From the NCBI GenBank assembly GCA_010645155.1, contig CM021317.1:13280867-13344866 (forward strand): 64,000 nt of DNA, read 5' to 3'. Every line of letters begins with the position of its first letter. The stretch's first letter is position 1. The position numbers and the translations under genes were made by a program. Origin of the DNA: Tigriopus japonicus. Taxonomy: Eukaryota > Arthropoda > Copepoda > Harpacticoida > Harpacticidae. The notes beneath the pieces are model-generated. The model was not told the origin of the DNA. It did not search any database and saw only the letters and a program-made list of their open reading frames with translations. Shown here piece by piece: positions 1 through 12,304 of this stretch.

Positions 1-59
1 ACACAATTAGAAGAAAAAAAAACATTTTTTTTATTTTGTTCGATTAATCTATCTGAAAA

Positions 60-146
60 AACGGATTTTTTCCGGAGGTAAGGGGGCCCCGGGCTTCTCA
101 AGAAGCTCTGAGGGGGCCCTGGGTCAAAAAAGTTTAAGAACTCCTG
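60..146 (-). mobile_element. hAT-like transposon end (fragment)
   Basis: Read on the minus strand, the fragment starts at 146 with CAGGAGTTCTTAAACTTTTT and continues into GACCCAGGGCCCCC. This resembles the terminal inverted repeat style of Charlie/Tip100-type hAT elements (family knowledge). Inside is a short palindrome, CTTCTCAAGAAG, flanked by G/C runs. It abuts the retrotransposon fragment at 147. No second terminus or target duplication is visible, so this is a solo end or a very short deletion derivative. Confidence 0.4.
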
Positions 147-610
147 TGTTAGAGGATCAGCTCCTACATATTCCCGACGAAGACTAATGGCCAACAAATT
201 GAACAATGATGGAGCCCGATAAAGAAGAGAGGAGCACTTCATTGCTCGAACTAGCCTTGATTCCTTTGGATTTGGAGGTGCTCTCAGAACGCATGTAAAA
301 CCTCTACGATTGCTACAACTGATCTCAAATCCTGGGTTAGGACAGAGCCCATGAACACTCTTGAAAACACACAGTATCAGATACCTTTCATACCTTCTCT
401 GAGTACTGTAGAGCCCTAACTTCTGGAACCTCTCCCAATACGAGAGCTCTCTCATTCTTGTGACGTTCCGAGTGAAAGATCTTTGGACCTGCTCGACCTT
501 TTGCAAACTTGCCGAACTCATTGGAGCCCAAGTGGGGGAAGCATACTCGAAATGAGGCTGAACAATCGACTTGTACTGAGTTAGCCTCGTAATACTATCC
601 CTGGACTTGA
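147..610 (-). mobile_element. non-LTR retrotransposon 3' fragment, copy A
   Basis: Minus-strand translation gives a stretch typical of the C-terminal part of a LINE-type reverse transcriptase: 'YKSIVQPHFEYASPTWAP', 'LQKVEQVQRSFTRNVTRM', 'LSYWERFQKLGLYSTQRRYE', then 'CPNPGFE' and 'LLYRAPSLFNLLAISLRREY'. No upstream palm motif (YADD type) lies in the fragment. It is 5'-truncated as is usual for LINEs, and its end at 147 sits next to a hAT terminus. Copies B (2520-2915) and C (55525-55760) belong to the same family. Confidence 0.75.
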
Positions 611-2519
611 AAGTGCGATAGATCAGGGATAACATATATAATAGTATAAATACCCCTTTCAGGGGTTCCTGGATAGATCCAGCCGCACGTTTGAAATGCC
701 TTCCCCACTTTTAACTGGATATGCTCTGATTGATTTATCCCTTGCACTGGAAATATTTCGTCGAAAAAAGGGTTTGTTAGAGTGTATTTTATTTTATCAA
801 CTTGTACCAATCTAAAAAATGGAAAATGTTCGCCAATCTTCGGCGGTGTTTTTTATTGGCGAGGAAGAGGCTTTCTTTCACGCTTTACATTTTGAAAATT
901 TTAAGTGGCCGAGTACGGGCTAACCTAAAAGCGTTGATGTGAGTGCTCGGAAACTGATTTGTTAGTGAAATTCGTCTTGCGCGAGTTTCTGGTTTACCCA
1001 AATAACCAAATAGGTTCTGTTGAACCTATTCTGTTGAAATCTCATTTGCGTTTGAAATTTCTATTGCCAGAAACACTTGTACCCACTTAAGCAAGCCTCT
1101 GCATGTATTTATTGCCAGCTTTTCTTCCTCATCAAAATTGGCAAGGTTTTCGACAACCGCAAATTTCGTTGAAATAAAAATATGACATTATGTTCAAGCT
1201 GTAAATGAACTTTCTGCATTTATTGTTTAAAATGTTGTCAGTTCTTGTTAATGTTTTTCGGAATGTTATGTGTTACAGAGTAACACAAGGTTGTTTTGAT
1301 CCCATTTGACCTCTCGTTGTTCTTGACTAAAATAGTAAACAAAACCATTCTTGTGTTCTCAAATAGACTCAGTTTGGTTGCCAATATAGTTGCCAAGTAA
1401 AATGACCATCTCATCCGTATTTTTAGCTCATAGCTAAGAAAGCTCTCTACACTTGCATGAAGACTAATCGAGGGTTTGTTGTGCAACAACGTAGTTCGTG
1501 GGATAGCGTGAACAAAATTGCAAGACATTGATTTGGGGACAAACACCTTTTCCGACACTTGGTCTAAACTCATTTCCTCAATTCTCGACAGTTTTCATTA
1601 CTATTCAGAGTTCCTATGAGCGTTTCCTAACAAAGATATCAGTTCCCCAAAAATACTCATGTTCAAATAATCATATTCCTTCGTTTATATTTCAACAACT
1701 TTCAAGTGCTTGTTTTTGCTACCCCATGATACTGGTATTGCAAATAAATGCAAGTTTATGAGCGATCGGATTTGAATTTCACAGAGCAAAGCTGTTAACA
1801 ATGACGATGAACAAGAGTTGCTCGCATTGGTAATTAATTAATAGATGTTGACATTCTGTTCTTGCAACACCTCCGTTAGCAGGAGTTTTTGGGCTCTACA
1901 ATTAAAGTGACACTAAAATGCTAGTATAGGTATGGACAACAAGTAAAAAATGGAACACATACATACAATATTGCCACTTGATTCTCCTGTTGGACAGCAT
2001 TCAAAGGAGATATTATTGACGTTTTTTGGCTCGATATGATGGTATCCATCGGTAAAAGAGGTTGAAAAATTGCATCAATTTTGAAAACTTTTAAGACTAC
2101 ATACAGAAAGCTTTCAAAAACCAAGACTTTCACTTTCAAATTGTTAGTTATCATTCAAATCTATTGGTAAACGCAATGCACTATATGAAGGTTGCAAGTA
2201 TTGATTGATAGTTAAAATGAAGTGTGAATAGTGAAAATAGAGCCGAGGAGATCAATCATAACAACGAAATTTGTTTTAATGGGCTTCAGTTTTGATAAGT
2301 TTTGAGCCAAGAACAGAAGTAAGGAACACTTGCGAATTCATATTTATCAACACCGGTGCTTTTGTGCTAAATTTGGTGTGAAACTGGTAAGATGGAAAGG
2401 TAAAAGTGTTTGCCTTTCTTTTTTTTTGGGGGGGGGGGGCGGATTTTTTAATACCGCTACAAGGAATGGGATTCCCTGTAAAGAGAGTTAATCATTATTA
2501 TAGTTTCAATAATTAATGT
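611..2519. other. intergenic, no gene seen
   Basis: AT-rich sequence with only short reading frames (111 codons or less) that lack splice context, codon bias or recognisable motifs. A homopolymer tract of T followed by about 12 G occurs near 2418-2440. Confidence 0.6.
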
Positions 2520-2915
2520 TTATATGAAATTTGATCTACCAATGAGTTACTGTTGGCAGACCTATACAACCCTTGAATAGTGGGTTGGTCAGGAATAGTA
2601 TTCAAAAATTTGTCCAATCCTGCCTTAAATGCTGTTAGAGGATCAGCTCCTACATATTCCCGACGAAGGCAAATAGGCAACAAATTGAACAATGAGGGAG
2701 CCCGATAAAGAAGAGAGGAGGACTTCATTGTTCGAATTAGCCTTGATTCCTTTGGATTTGGAGGTGCTCTCAGAGCGCATGAAAAACCTCTACGATCGCT
2801 ACAACTGATCTCAAATCCTGGGTTAGGACAGAGCCCATGAATGCTCTTGAAAACATACAGTATCAGATACCTTTCATACCTTCTCTGAGTATTGTACAGC
2901 CCTAACTTTAGTACT
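2520..2915 (-). mobile_element. non-LTR retrotransposon 3' fragment, copy B
   Basis: Highly similar to copy A over the shared part (2634-2910) and extends further toward the element's 3' end. The minus-strand frame reads 'SLLYRAPSLFNLLPICLRRE', then 'YVGADPLTAFKAGLDKFL', then 'NTIPDQPTIQGLY'. This is the usual tail of arthropod LINE reverse transcriptases: the 'FNxLP..LR' motif, then 'FK..LDKFL..IPD.P'. Only the tail is present, so the copy is dead. Confidence 0.75.
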
Positions 2916-3173
2916 GGATTTGATGATTTGATCGCTGAAATGTTGTTCTTTGCTTTTCTTCAATCTTTACAAATACGAAAATTGTTGTTTTATTCTCGAG
3001 TCTGTCATCTTCTCCTTTATGTTTGGTCTATGGTTCGCCAAAAAGAACCAATAGTTCTCTAAATTCTGCGAAATATTGCTCAAATGACTTCAGCATGGCA
3101 TATAAAATTTCAAAATACCATAGATCTGACGATCAGAAATGAATTTATAAAATTAAGGCATAATCATATTAAC

Positions 3174-3268
3174 TAGGGCCCGGAAAAAATATTTTAAAAT
3201 ATAGGATATTTTAGAAATATGTTTTTCTATTGGAACTTGTAACTTTTCTGCAGATATTCCGGGCCCTA
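3174..3268. mobile_element. hAT-like MITE, 95 bp
   Basis: Terminal inverted repeats TAGGGCCCGGAA / TTCCGGGCCCTA enclose an AT-rich core. The flanks are an imperfect 8-bp direct repeat, ATATTAAC (3166-3173) and ATAATAAC (3269-3276), 7 of 8 matching. The same terminus (TAGAGCCCGGAAAAT) bounds the element at 57170-57319. No coding capacity. Confidence 0.75.
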
Positions 3269-4518
3269 ATAATAACCACCTGGTAATGATATTTATTCTC
3301 TGTTTCACTCATTTATGCTAAGACGGGTGTTTTTCATTGGATATATTACAGCAATTACCAATAACGTCATCATTTTTGGCGGGAAAAAAAGTTCGGAAGA
3401 CCTGTGTTTCTGATGAGCGTGTGAGGTAACTAAAACGAAGGTTTAGGCCTGGTGATTGCAACAATGCCTTTCTTATCTGCACAAATTGAAGTTGAAATAG
3501 CAATTCTTGACATTGCATTTGCAAAAAAGTATGTTTTGCTGCTTTTATCTAAAATTTCGCTACCGGTGAAAACTGAGATGTTTTTGGCAAGCCTGCACTG
3601 CTAACGGCAGTTACAGACGGCAGCAGGTCCGTAAAATGATACGGTAATCACTCCCATTCATTTCATTTTTTTTCCAAAAAGAAAACATTTGCTCTTCACA
3701 AAACTAATCAATTAGCAAAAAGAGACAGTGACCAAAAAAGTAAAGAAACCTCAAAAATAACCGACGTAGCAAGTCTGTGTAGTAGATGAAGACTCAACAA
3801 AAACAAAAATAAGTTGACAAACCATACAATATGCATGTTTCTTGGTTTCTTGTGTTGAGCAACTATTCGGCTAATGTTATCCGAAAAAATAATGATCATA
3901 AGCAAATGATATTTTTAGAGTACACCAAAATCAAGCCAGATTAACTGTCCTTGCGTGTACTCTCAAGTGTTTATTCACGGTACTGAAATAGTTATTTCAA
4001 GTTTGTATGGAAATTCCAAAACCATATGAGATAGGTTTCTGACCCAGGAAATCAAGAGGAACAACTTCATTAAGTTTTTCAAAGTCAAGTGTAGATCAAA
4101 AGTAAATGCCTAAAAACCTTCTGAAAACGTAGTCATTACGTTTTTAGTGCTTACTAAGTCCCGAATTGAATAGAAATTAATTGAAACTATGTTGATCAGC
4201 AGCTGAGGTATACGAGGTTAACTTGTCTGTGTTTAACCCCAAAAAAAAAACGAAAAATCGCTCTGGGCATATGAAAACTCAAATTCACTAACAAATGATA
4301 AAGATTTCCGCTCTTATAACACCAAACAAAAGTGTTTTCTGAGGTTCAAAAGATACAAAAGGTTCAGGAACTTGCTTGGGAATTTCTATACTAACTTGAT
4401 TGTATGGAAAAAAAATCAGAAATGATTTTTTCCATACCGTACATTTCTAACACCAAAAAGCATTCTGGGGACAAACAAACTAATCAGCAGATTTGCTTTT
4501 ATCTCAATTCACCGGTTC
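3269..4518. other. intergenic, no gene seen
   Basis: AT-rich DNA with only short frames. A small inverted pair, AGAGTACAC / GTGTACTCT, spans about 3917-3963. No promoter, domain or repeat array recognised. Confidence 0.5.
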
Positions 4519-5247
4519 CAGGACAACTCAACCCAACGGACGACCCGACCCAGGACAACTCAACCCAGCGGACAACTCGACCCAGGACAAGTCAACCCAA
4601 CGGACAACTCGACCCAACGGACAACTCGACCCAGCGGACAAGTCGACCCAACAGACAACTCGATCCAGTGGACAAGTCGACCCAACGAACAACCCGACCC
4701 GGGACAACTCGACCCAGTGGACAACTCAACCCAGCGGACAACTCAACCCAGTGGACAACTTGACCTAATGGACAACTCAACCCTGTAGACAACTCAACCC
4801 ACTACAAAAGTCCAGCTTGTGGAAATCTGAAACAGCACAAAACTCAATCTAGTGGCTCAAAATATTTACTTCAATTCAAAGAATCAAATTTGAGGAAAGA
4901 ACAATCTGCTTTTGGCAGTTGGAAATTTTAGTAAAATAATATTCAATAGCAAAAATGCCTTTTGATAAATATATAAGGCTCTAAATATTTTACAGGTTTT
5001 CTGAAAAATAGGAATTTGCCATGAAATTTTTATTATTAGAAGTTCAATTGACTCGTTTTGTGCCTTTTGAAGTTGTCCACTGAGTTGAGTCTCCACTGGG
5101 TCAAGTTGTCTACTGGGTCGAGTTGTCTACTGGGTCGAGTTGTCGGCTGGGTTGAGTTGTCTGCTGGGTCAAGTTGTCCGCTGGGTCGAGTTGTCCACTG
5201 GGTTGAGTTATCCTGGGTCGGGTCGTCCGTTGGGTCAAGTTGTCCTG
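4519..5247. repeat. foldback-type inverted minisatellite
   Basis: Two arrays of a roughly 17-bp unit (consensus GACAACTCGACCCAGCG) face each other. The left array (4519-4796) is in plus orientation. The right array (about 5071-5247) is its reverse complement. About 270 bp of unrelated AT-rich DNA separates them. The outermost units agree in order and sequence between the arms: both begin CAGGACAACT, then a GACGACCCGACCCAGGA variant unit. The arms therefore form a true long inverted repeat rather than two independent arrays. This is the architecture of Foldback/Galileo-type elements, whose TIRs contain tandem repeats. No clean target duplication was found. Frames across the arrays (TTRPSGQLNP-like) are repeat artefacts. 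Confidence 0.7.
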
Positions 5248-7394
5248 TCACCCAATGCACCAGATCAATAAACAAATTGTCCAATTAAACAAAGTACAAA
5301 AAACCTTCATTTCAGGAAAGTTTATTTGCACTTTTATTTGCACATTTTGGTCTTTTTATTTGCGCGAATCGAAAACCTTACTCATAAATCCATATGAATA
5401 GTGAAAGTCTTTCAAGAGCTCAAACTAAAATTTTAAAATCGGCATGGGAAAAGTAACCGGTATCGGAAATTCAATGTGTCCCTCATAATCGCTACGTATA
5501 AATACGTATACCATAGACATCATTACAATCTATTAATTATCATCTGTTCAACTGGATTAACCACTCCAAATCCAACTAGTATAATTCTATGAGTAACTAT
5601 TTCGACCTTATTTTCCAGCTGTTACTTGTTATCACGGGGAGAAACCTGGCTTCTCTTTCGATATGACAAGATTCGTCGTAATTCCAAACCAAATTCTCCC
5701 TCACGGACCCACTTTGAAACCACCTCAGCATCATGCCATCTCCCTTCACATGAGTGTTGTCCATTGGTTAAGTGCCAAGAGTACTTTCAACCTTGTCTTT
5801 TGTGTCTTGAAGAAACTTGATGGGATCTTTCTATCCGTCCATGTGCTTGACGGTCAGAACCAACCAACAACCTCTTCTAGACGGAACGAAGCATCTTCAA
5901 TCCGCAGTTTCATTTAATTGGGCCCCAAAAGGGCATCGAAACTCGAATCTTGACTCGCGGGGCATTAATTCGGCCAAACTAAAAAGCCTTCGTTTGTTTT
6001 GCCAATTCACAGGAACTAGTTTGATTGGTTGGTTCAGAACACAACGCCCCAATTTTTGAAGCTTGTGCTTGTCATTCATGATTCAAGGGACGCTTTTGTT
6101 CTCTGTTCACCCAATGAAATTGCCTTCATTTTAACTCTTGCGGATTTTTCTACCGAGATGGATACTTTTGGTTCATCAAATGCCCTAATGTTATTGTCGT
6201 AACGTTCCTCCTGAATTCATGTTAGTATTCATTCTTCACTTTCGGGTGGTCATAATGGGCGGTTTAATCATAACTTCATAAGCTATACTGAATGGTTTGT
6301 CATTCGTTTCATGTTGTAAACAAATCGATCAATGAGTCCTCTTATCAATAAACCTTCAATGAGTGCTGGTTTGAATACCTTTCTCATTATTCCGCGAGAT
6401 CAAGCATTAACCAAATCAACTTGGTCAGACAGGATTGCCTGATTGCCAACCAGGATTTAGCGCACAAAAAGAACAAAACCTCGAGAATGAGAGCAAAAAT
6501 AACCGTGCCAAACCAGACTTCCTAAATCTCCAAGTGTTTTCACCTAGTTATCCGTTCTGTCAGCGAAAAGTACATACCGGGACAAGTGGCTGGAACTTAC
6601 ATCTGGTGTTCAAAGTAATAATCGAGTCGAGAAGTACATTCGAATTTAGATTTTATCGCAATGTTGATCGACGTTCACATGGAACAAATAATGGTTTCTT
6701 CATCAATATGTTAAAAATCAGGTCCCTCAGAAGATACATTTTAACATGTACGAGTACAAACATTTCCGGTAATTCACATTGCTTTTGAAGGTTACTTTGG
6801 ATGAACTTTTAAATATATATAATATGATTTATCAAATATTAAGGCATGACGATGCAATGGCATAGATTTTCTTTGTCGTTACCGTCATCACATAGAATCA
6901 TAATCGAAGACAAACGTTCGTTCTGTCAGCTGCATGTTTCCCTGCAAGTTTTTGGGGTTGCTTTTGCCAGATGTGGCACAACATGGCACGGACTTGACGT
7001 GTAGAGAGATTTGGTCCAGTGCTTAATCGTCTGTAATTATACTTGCTCGAGGCCAGATCGATGTTGTAAATGTTATGAAAGGCTGATGCGTCTATGAGAC
7101 GTGCCCAGTCATGAAGGTCAAGCCATTTCGTGTCCATGTTTGTTGACCTTGTTCACAGCACACACTCGACGAGGAGAAAAGGGCCAGAATTGGCTCTTGG
7201 CCTTTTCTTTCAAGTCCCAAAGGAGAGGCTTGGAGCGAAACTCGGCCGGAAAGACGAGGAGAGAGCAAATAGACCTAAAGAGGTCCTCTAAAACTCAATC
7301 CAAGAGCAACAACCCAACATTATACATTCATTTTTTCAGAGGTAGGTGAATAATCGTAGTAGGAATCTTGGATGAAACACTGGGAACGCCCAAC
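5248..7394. other. intergenic downstream of the receptor gene
   Basis: A short stretch at 5318-5365 repeats TTTATTTGCAC, the reverse complement of the GCAAATAAA motif arrayed in the element at 17024-18345. Frames at 5626-6060 and 6435-6788 lack recognisable motifs and overlap in competing frames. The last few hundred bases before 7394 are presumably the receptor gene's 3' UTR. Confidence 0.45.
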
Positions 7395-10300
7395 CTAGCT
7401 CAAGACATTTCCATTGGCTATCACTCCATTGTCGAACTGGGCACTGATCAGAAGCGGCCTCATTTCATGTTCCTCGCCAATATTATTGGGCGTGGGCGTG
7501 GTCGTAGCAGCTGCAGGGGCGTGGCCATTGCTGTTCCGTTCAAGTTGATTCGCCACATTTCTTTGATGGTCCAGGCGGCCGTGGAGATTGTTCACCGGAT
7601 TTGAAGAGGAATTCAATTCGCGGAAAGTTTTTACCCGTTCTTTCACGTTTGAAGCTGAGAGTCTGGCTTCGGCATCCTGGTCCCAGCATTCACATATGGT
7701 GGACACCAATTCATTCATCACCGGATTCCGCCTCCAAGACTCGGGAATCGTGGGACGAGTCTTTTTGTTAACCACCAATTCCTGAGGCAACACAGAGTAA
7801 AACACTTTCAATCAAATGTTGGTTTTAGAAAGAGACATGAAATGGGTTTAGACAGTGATACCTGCATCTGCTCCAAGGTGGGATGAGGAACTTCCTCCTC
7901 AAATGGTGCTTTGTACTCTTTAGGGGTGGTCCCACCCGACATTTGGCATCTCGATGCCAATTCCCAGAGCACCAATCCACAAGCATACATGTCGATGCGG
8001 AGAAACGAGTCACGAGAGAAATTAATAGCTCCTTCCAAAACCTCGGGAGCCATATAGCGACGAGTGCCAACCTAATTGATAAAATATTTTTTAATCAAGT
8101 CGGGTCACCATAAAACGGACCTGGTGGTTTCAAGTCCTATATGATTTGATCACACTCAAAACTAATTTGTTGGCCATATGACAGAAAACAATATGAATTA
8201 TTCAAACTTATTAGCCCTCAATCAAACATCGCAGCCAGCACCAGGCTATGGTTGGTTTGATGAGCACAGCTCTAATAAACTGAGCATACTTGGCCATGAG
8301 TATCGCCACACGGTTTTCCGGGTTCGAAAATGAGAGCCAAACCGAAATCCCCAATGCAAGCTGTCAGATCGGCCTTGATGAGTACGTTCTTGCTCTTGAA
8401 ATCTCGATGAGCCACTGCGGGTTTCATGTCCAAGGTACCTCGGGGTGGAAGCTCTTCGTGAAGGTGAGTGAGACCACTGGCCATGGAATGGGCGATCGAC
8501 GTGAGTTGCTCCCAGGTGACCGTATTGGCTTTTAAGAAGTCGCAGAGCGATCCTAAGGGAGAAAAGAACATGAGAAGGAATCTTTGATGGTCAATTCCAA
8601 AGCAAGGCTGTCTTTGTTTGTCAAAAGCTAGAAATTACACATTAACGATCACGAAAAAACACTTTTAGCCAATGGTGTGGTTCTTGATTTAGTATACGAA
8701 CCTTAATTAATAACGTTTGTGAAGGACTTGACAATATGTATTAACAAATGAACCCGCTGCGGCTTACTTCGTCCGCCATATCCTTCATGAACGGCATGAG
8801 CTATAAATTGGGATATGGGGATTCACAATCGTAATGGTGCAAAGTGTTAGCAAACAATTTTTTAATCTACAGAAGATGGATTTATTTGCCCACTATTTCA
8901 GAGAATCGCAACATCCATTTTTTCTTATCCAGCTGTAGGGACTTCAAAAATAGGATTTTATCAGAACAAAAAGCGAGAGCTATATGTAGTTTTGAACTCA
9001 GGAGGACCTATAGAGACGTGTGAAGAACGGGCACGATTTTTCGAACTTTGTAGGCTAATCAGGCTGCGCCACAATCGTTGCAAAAACTACCATAATCAAA
9101 GCTCTTCCAGTCTCTCCAAATCTGTGAAGGCAAAATTACTCGTTATGATAAGAAATTATTCGAAGTTTTTGGTTTCTACGCCTTACGTTCAGCACTCAAT
9201 TTAAGTTGGCATGGTCGAGTAACTGATGTGCAAAAAAACAGAGCATTGCATTATCTGATATTGCGCTGAAGGGTAGTCGACATCTCAAAAACTGGAAACA
9301 CCAAAAGCAGATGGCGTCCTAGTGCCGTTCTAGGAAACAGTCCACCTTTCCACGGATCAATTGATTCCACGAGTGATTTTGATGTTTTATATATGTTTAT
9401 AAACAATAGAGTAACTTAAAATTTGCTTAGGATTGAGCCAAAGGTCTTCCTGAGTTCAAAACTGTTTTGTTTAGGTAAAATCTTAACTTTCAATAGAGTG
9501 GCTGTTTTTTAATCTTAACTAAAAATGAGACAAAAACCTTCTGAACCAGAAAGGCGTTCGCAATTCATATGCAAAAAGTATGTCTTTCGGTTTAAAAAGA
9601 CTTTGTTCACAATTTGCAGTAAATTCAAACGGAAGCTTTAATTGAGCATCACACTTGACTAACAACGAAATATAATAATAGCTAAATATAGTAATATGTA
9701 ACTATAACAATATATAATATAATAATGTATAAATATAGTAATTTATAAGTATAGTAAAATTTCAATATAGTAATATATTAAAATAAAACCCTTTCCGGTT
9801 GGACTTACAGCGCTAAAATAAATTCTTAGCGCTCTATCTAGCCTTACCCTTTTCATGGAATTTGGTCATAAGCCAGAATTCCTGTTGAAGTCCTTCTCCC
9901 CGTTTATCCACGCCCATGAACTCCAAGATGTTATCGTGGTTCATCCTGGGCAAATTGTAAATCTCTTGCTCGGCGTGCCAAGAGCTTTGATCGGGCAAGG
10001 GAAAGATCTTAACGGCCACCTGGTCATTCCCGCCCATGCGACCTCGCCAAACCGCGCCGAATCGACCGCGAGCCTTGATTTCCAACAACTAAAACGAAAT
10101 TGAATCCGCCTAAAAACACCATTCTTCTACATCCCTACTTTCGCTTCCCACCTCGACTTCCTGTTGAATGAGTTGGGGCGAAGTTGGAGCATCGTTACGT
10201 TGACGCGGATCCGCCGGACTGGACGTGGAAGCGGCGTAAGTGGCCGCCTGACGTTGACGATACACCCACAGAATGGCCAACACGGCCAGCGCAATCACCA

Positions 10301-10868
10301 CCACCACGCCCACCGACACGTAGGCTAACACCGTCCAATCGGGGGTGGGTTCCGCGGCGGGCGCGGCCTCGGCCGTTTCCGCGGTTTCGAGCGGGCGAAT
10401 CCATTGAAATCCCGAGTTACACATGGATCCGCGACAACAACAGAACAAATGGCCGGCATCATCCGACAAATCCGTGCGATCTTGACACGAATCTTCGGCC
10501 AAGCAATCCGTATCGGCGCTCATAAAACACCCCATCATTTTCACCCGGTGACCCGTGGGATGGTGAGTGGGCGGACCCGGGGTGGAGGCGGGCTCATCCG
10601 AGGCGGGTGGGGCGTGGCTCCACACCGCGTAACACGTGTGGCGTTTACTACTCGGACAGGTTTGGTTGCCCACGCAGGACGAGATATTGGGGGCGGATCC
10701 GGGGATTTGGGTGGGCGTGGCGGCGTGCAGGGCGTGCATCTGATCGATGCACGTTTGATTGTAGAATTCGCACACGGTTTGCTCGGCGAGAATGGCGCTG
10801 GACACGCCATCCCACGCCCACAACCCGATAAGCCACACCCACCCCGCGCTCAGTCCCGAGAGGGTCAT
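7395..10868 (-). CDS. put: activin/TGF-beta type II receptor serine/threonine kinase
   Basis: Five minus-strand exons: 10152-10868, 9848-10088, 8290-8552, 7862-8071, 7395-7781. They join in frame with GT-AG borders to 605 aa. The start is the ATG at 10868; the open frame just upstream has no ATG. Residues 1-25 look like a signal peptide. The Cys-rich ectodomain shows [23 protein letters not shown] and [10 protein letters not shown], with N-glycosylation sites near 37, 61 and 68. A membrane helix spans about 178-203. The kinase has the glycine loop GRFGAVW, VAVK lysine 266, HRDFKSKN (368-375), DFG (388-390) and MAPE (414-417). The sequences [11 protein letters not shown] and [13 protein letters not shown], and the order of elements, mark ActRII (Drosophila punt) rather than type I: there is no GS box. 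Expected role: binding activin/BMP ligands at the membrane and phosphorylating type I receptors. Oddities: a Pro-rich insert in the ectodomain (about 86-107), an '[12 protein letters not shown]' insert before HRD, and a GC-rich first exon. Confidence 0.94.
8553..9847 (-). other. receptor intron 2 (1.3 kb)
   Basis: Intron between the N-lobe exon and the exon carrying HRD and DFG. The donor GTAAGG follows the Lys-Gly codons and the acceptor ends CCCTTAG. It contains an AT-rich stretch at 9670-9785 built from near-repeats of ATAGTAATATA. No coding signal otherwise. Confidence 0.8.
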
Positions 10869-12304
10869 GGTCAAGTGGGTGTGGAACCAAAATAATAATC
10901 TGGGATCAAAGGGAGCGAATCATCGCGGACGAATCAACCCTGAGTGGCTCCGAATGAGGGCGTGAATCGGGAAATACGGGGCATGAGGTGAGTGCACTTT
11001 GGGCTGCTGAGGGTGACGATTTGGGCGGAGCCAAACTTGGTTTGATTTCCACGGGTTTCGAGTTCCGATTCGGGTTGGTTTTTATGTGTGAGTGAGTGCA
11101 TTTCATGGTGGCTTCAGCGAGGCCGAAAAAGAACATCATAAGAAGGTCAGATAGCGTGCGGAAAAGAGTCAGACAACTAGAGAGAGACGGTCAATTCCGT
11201 GATGATATTTCGACAAAGATCGGGGTAAAAGCAGTTTCAAGGGGTTTTGATATTGATGGTAGGGTTTAAGAAATATTATTCACAGCGACTAATTTTTGAG
11301 TTAGACGACTGGCCAACTCGGGTTGTTTTTGGTCAGCCTGATGTGCAGTTTGTCGGCAGGCTCCGAAGTTCAGGGTGTCGACGAAGAAGTTGCCGAAATT
11401 CAGGCATCAGAAATGTTTTGTCGAATGTTTAGGCAGCAAATGTCGCTCATCTTTCAATTTTTTGAAACGTCGAACTTCTTGTAGCTTATCGGGACTCAAT
11501 AATGAGTGATCGTTTCTCTCAAATGCAGTATCTTGAACTAATGTTTACCTCAATTTATAATTCATTGTAGGTAACATGGACCATTTATGGTCCCTTTTCG
11601 TCTACTCGGGTGTCTAGTCGCGATGCACTTTCAGGGACTGGAACTATCAGGGGTGCCATTTCTGCTAATAATTTGAATTGAGGAGAGTTCGCATGAAGAA
11701 AAACCAACGCAAACGCCCTTGTTGGAGGAATATCATGTGATTCTGGCTCTTTGGTATCCATTGTGGGCCCTTTTCTTTTCGTTTCATAACAAAAAGCGAA
11801 TTTCTGGACATGGGTCCCTCTCTAAAAGCGGCAAACTAACCAAAATAGTCTTACTAAATATATATAGAGAGAAACTAGAGAAATGTCACTCCAGTTCAGT
11901 CAGTGGAGGTTGGTTTTGAATGCACTTCATCAATCCAGCAGCAAGGGTGCAGTGACTTGATTCACTATGCATTGCTCTTGTTTGAGCAAAGCAGTTGAGT
12001 GAGCAATTACATCAATAACTCCCTGAAGACGCAAATTCTGGTTTTGAATCACGGAACTCGTGTGTTCATCTTAAAACCCATTCAAACCCAATGGAATACA
12101 CAATGCTAGCTGGGCGACTCTCAAGTAATTTCGGACTGTCATTTCTCTGTTAGCCCTCTAGATACAAAGAGACAATCATAGTTTCATTGGAATCTTTTAT
12201 AACGTTATGCAGTCGATTGAAATTTGAATACGTATATCAAGTCTCTTTCTCAAAGAGATCATGAAACAATATCCCATTCTTCAATTTAGTAACATTGTTG
12301 CAAT
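10869..12304. other. divergent upstream region of receptor gene
   Basis: The first 250 bases are moderately GC-rich and are presumably the 5' UTR and promoter of the minus-strand receptor gene. A 77-codon minus frame at 10906-11139 has no recognisable content. Beyond 11150 the sequence becomes AT-rich with no motif identified. Confidence 0.45.

Noticed and set aside
4404..5288. Repetitive frames rich in TTRP/QLDP/VELS
   Set aside because: Products of the 17-bp inverted minisatellite read in several frames and both strands.
5626..6059. Three overlapping plus frames at 5.6-6.1 kb
   Set aside because: They compete in different frames and show no homology that I recognise; no splice pair gives a longer product.
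10184..10895. Several 70-160 codon frames opposite the receptor's first exon
   Set aside because: Shadow frames created by high GC content; the minus-strand frame has the ActRII motifs.
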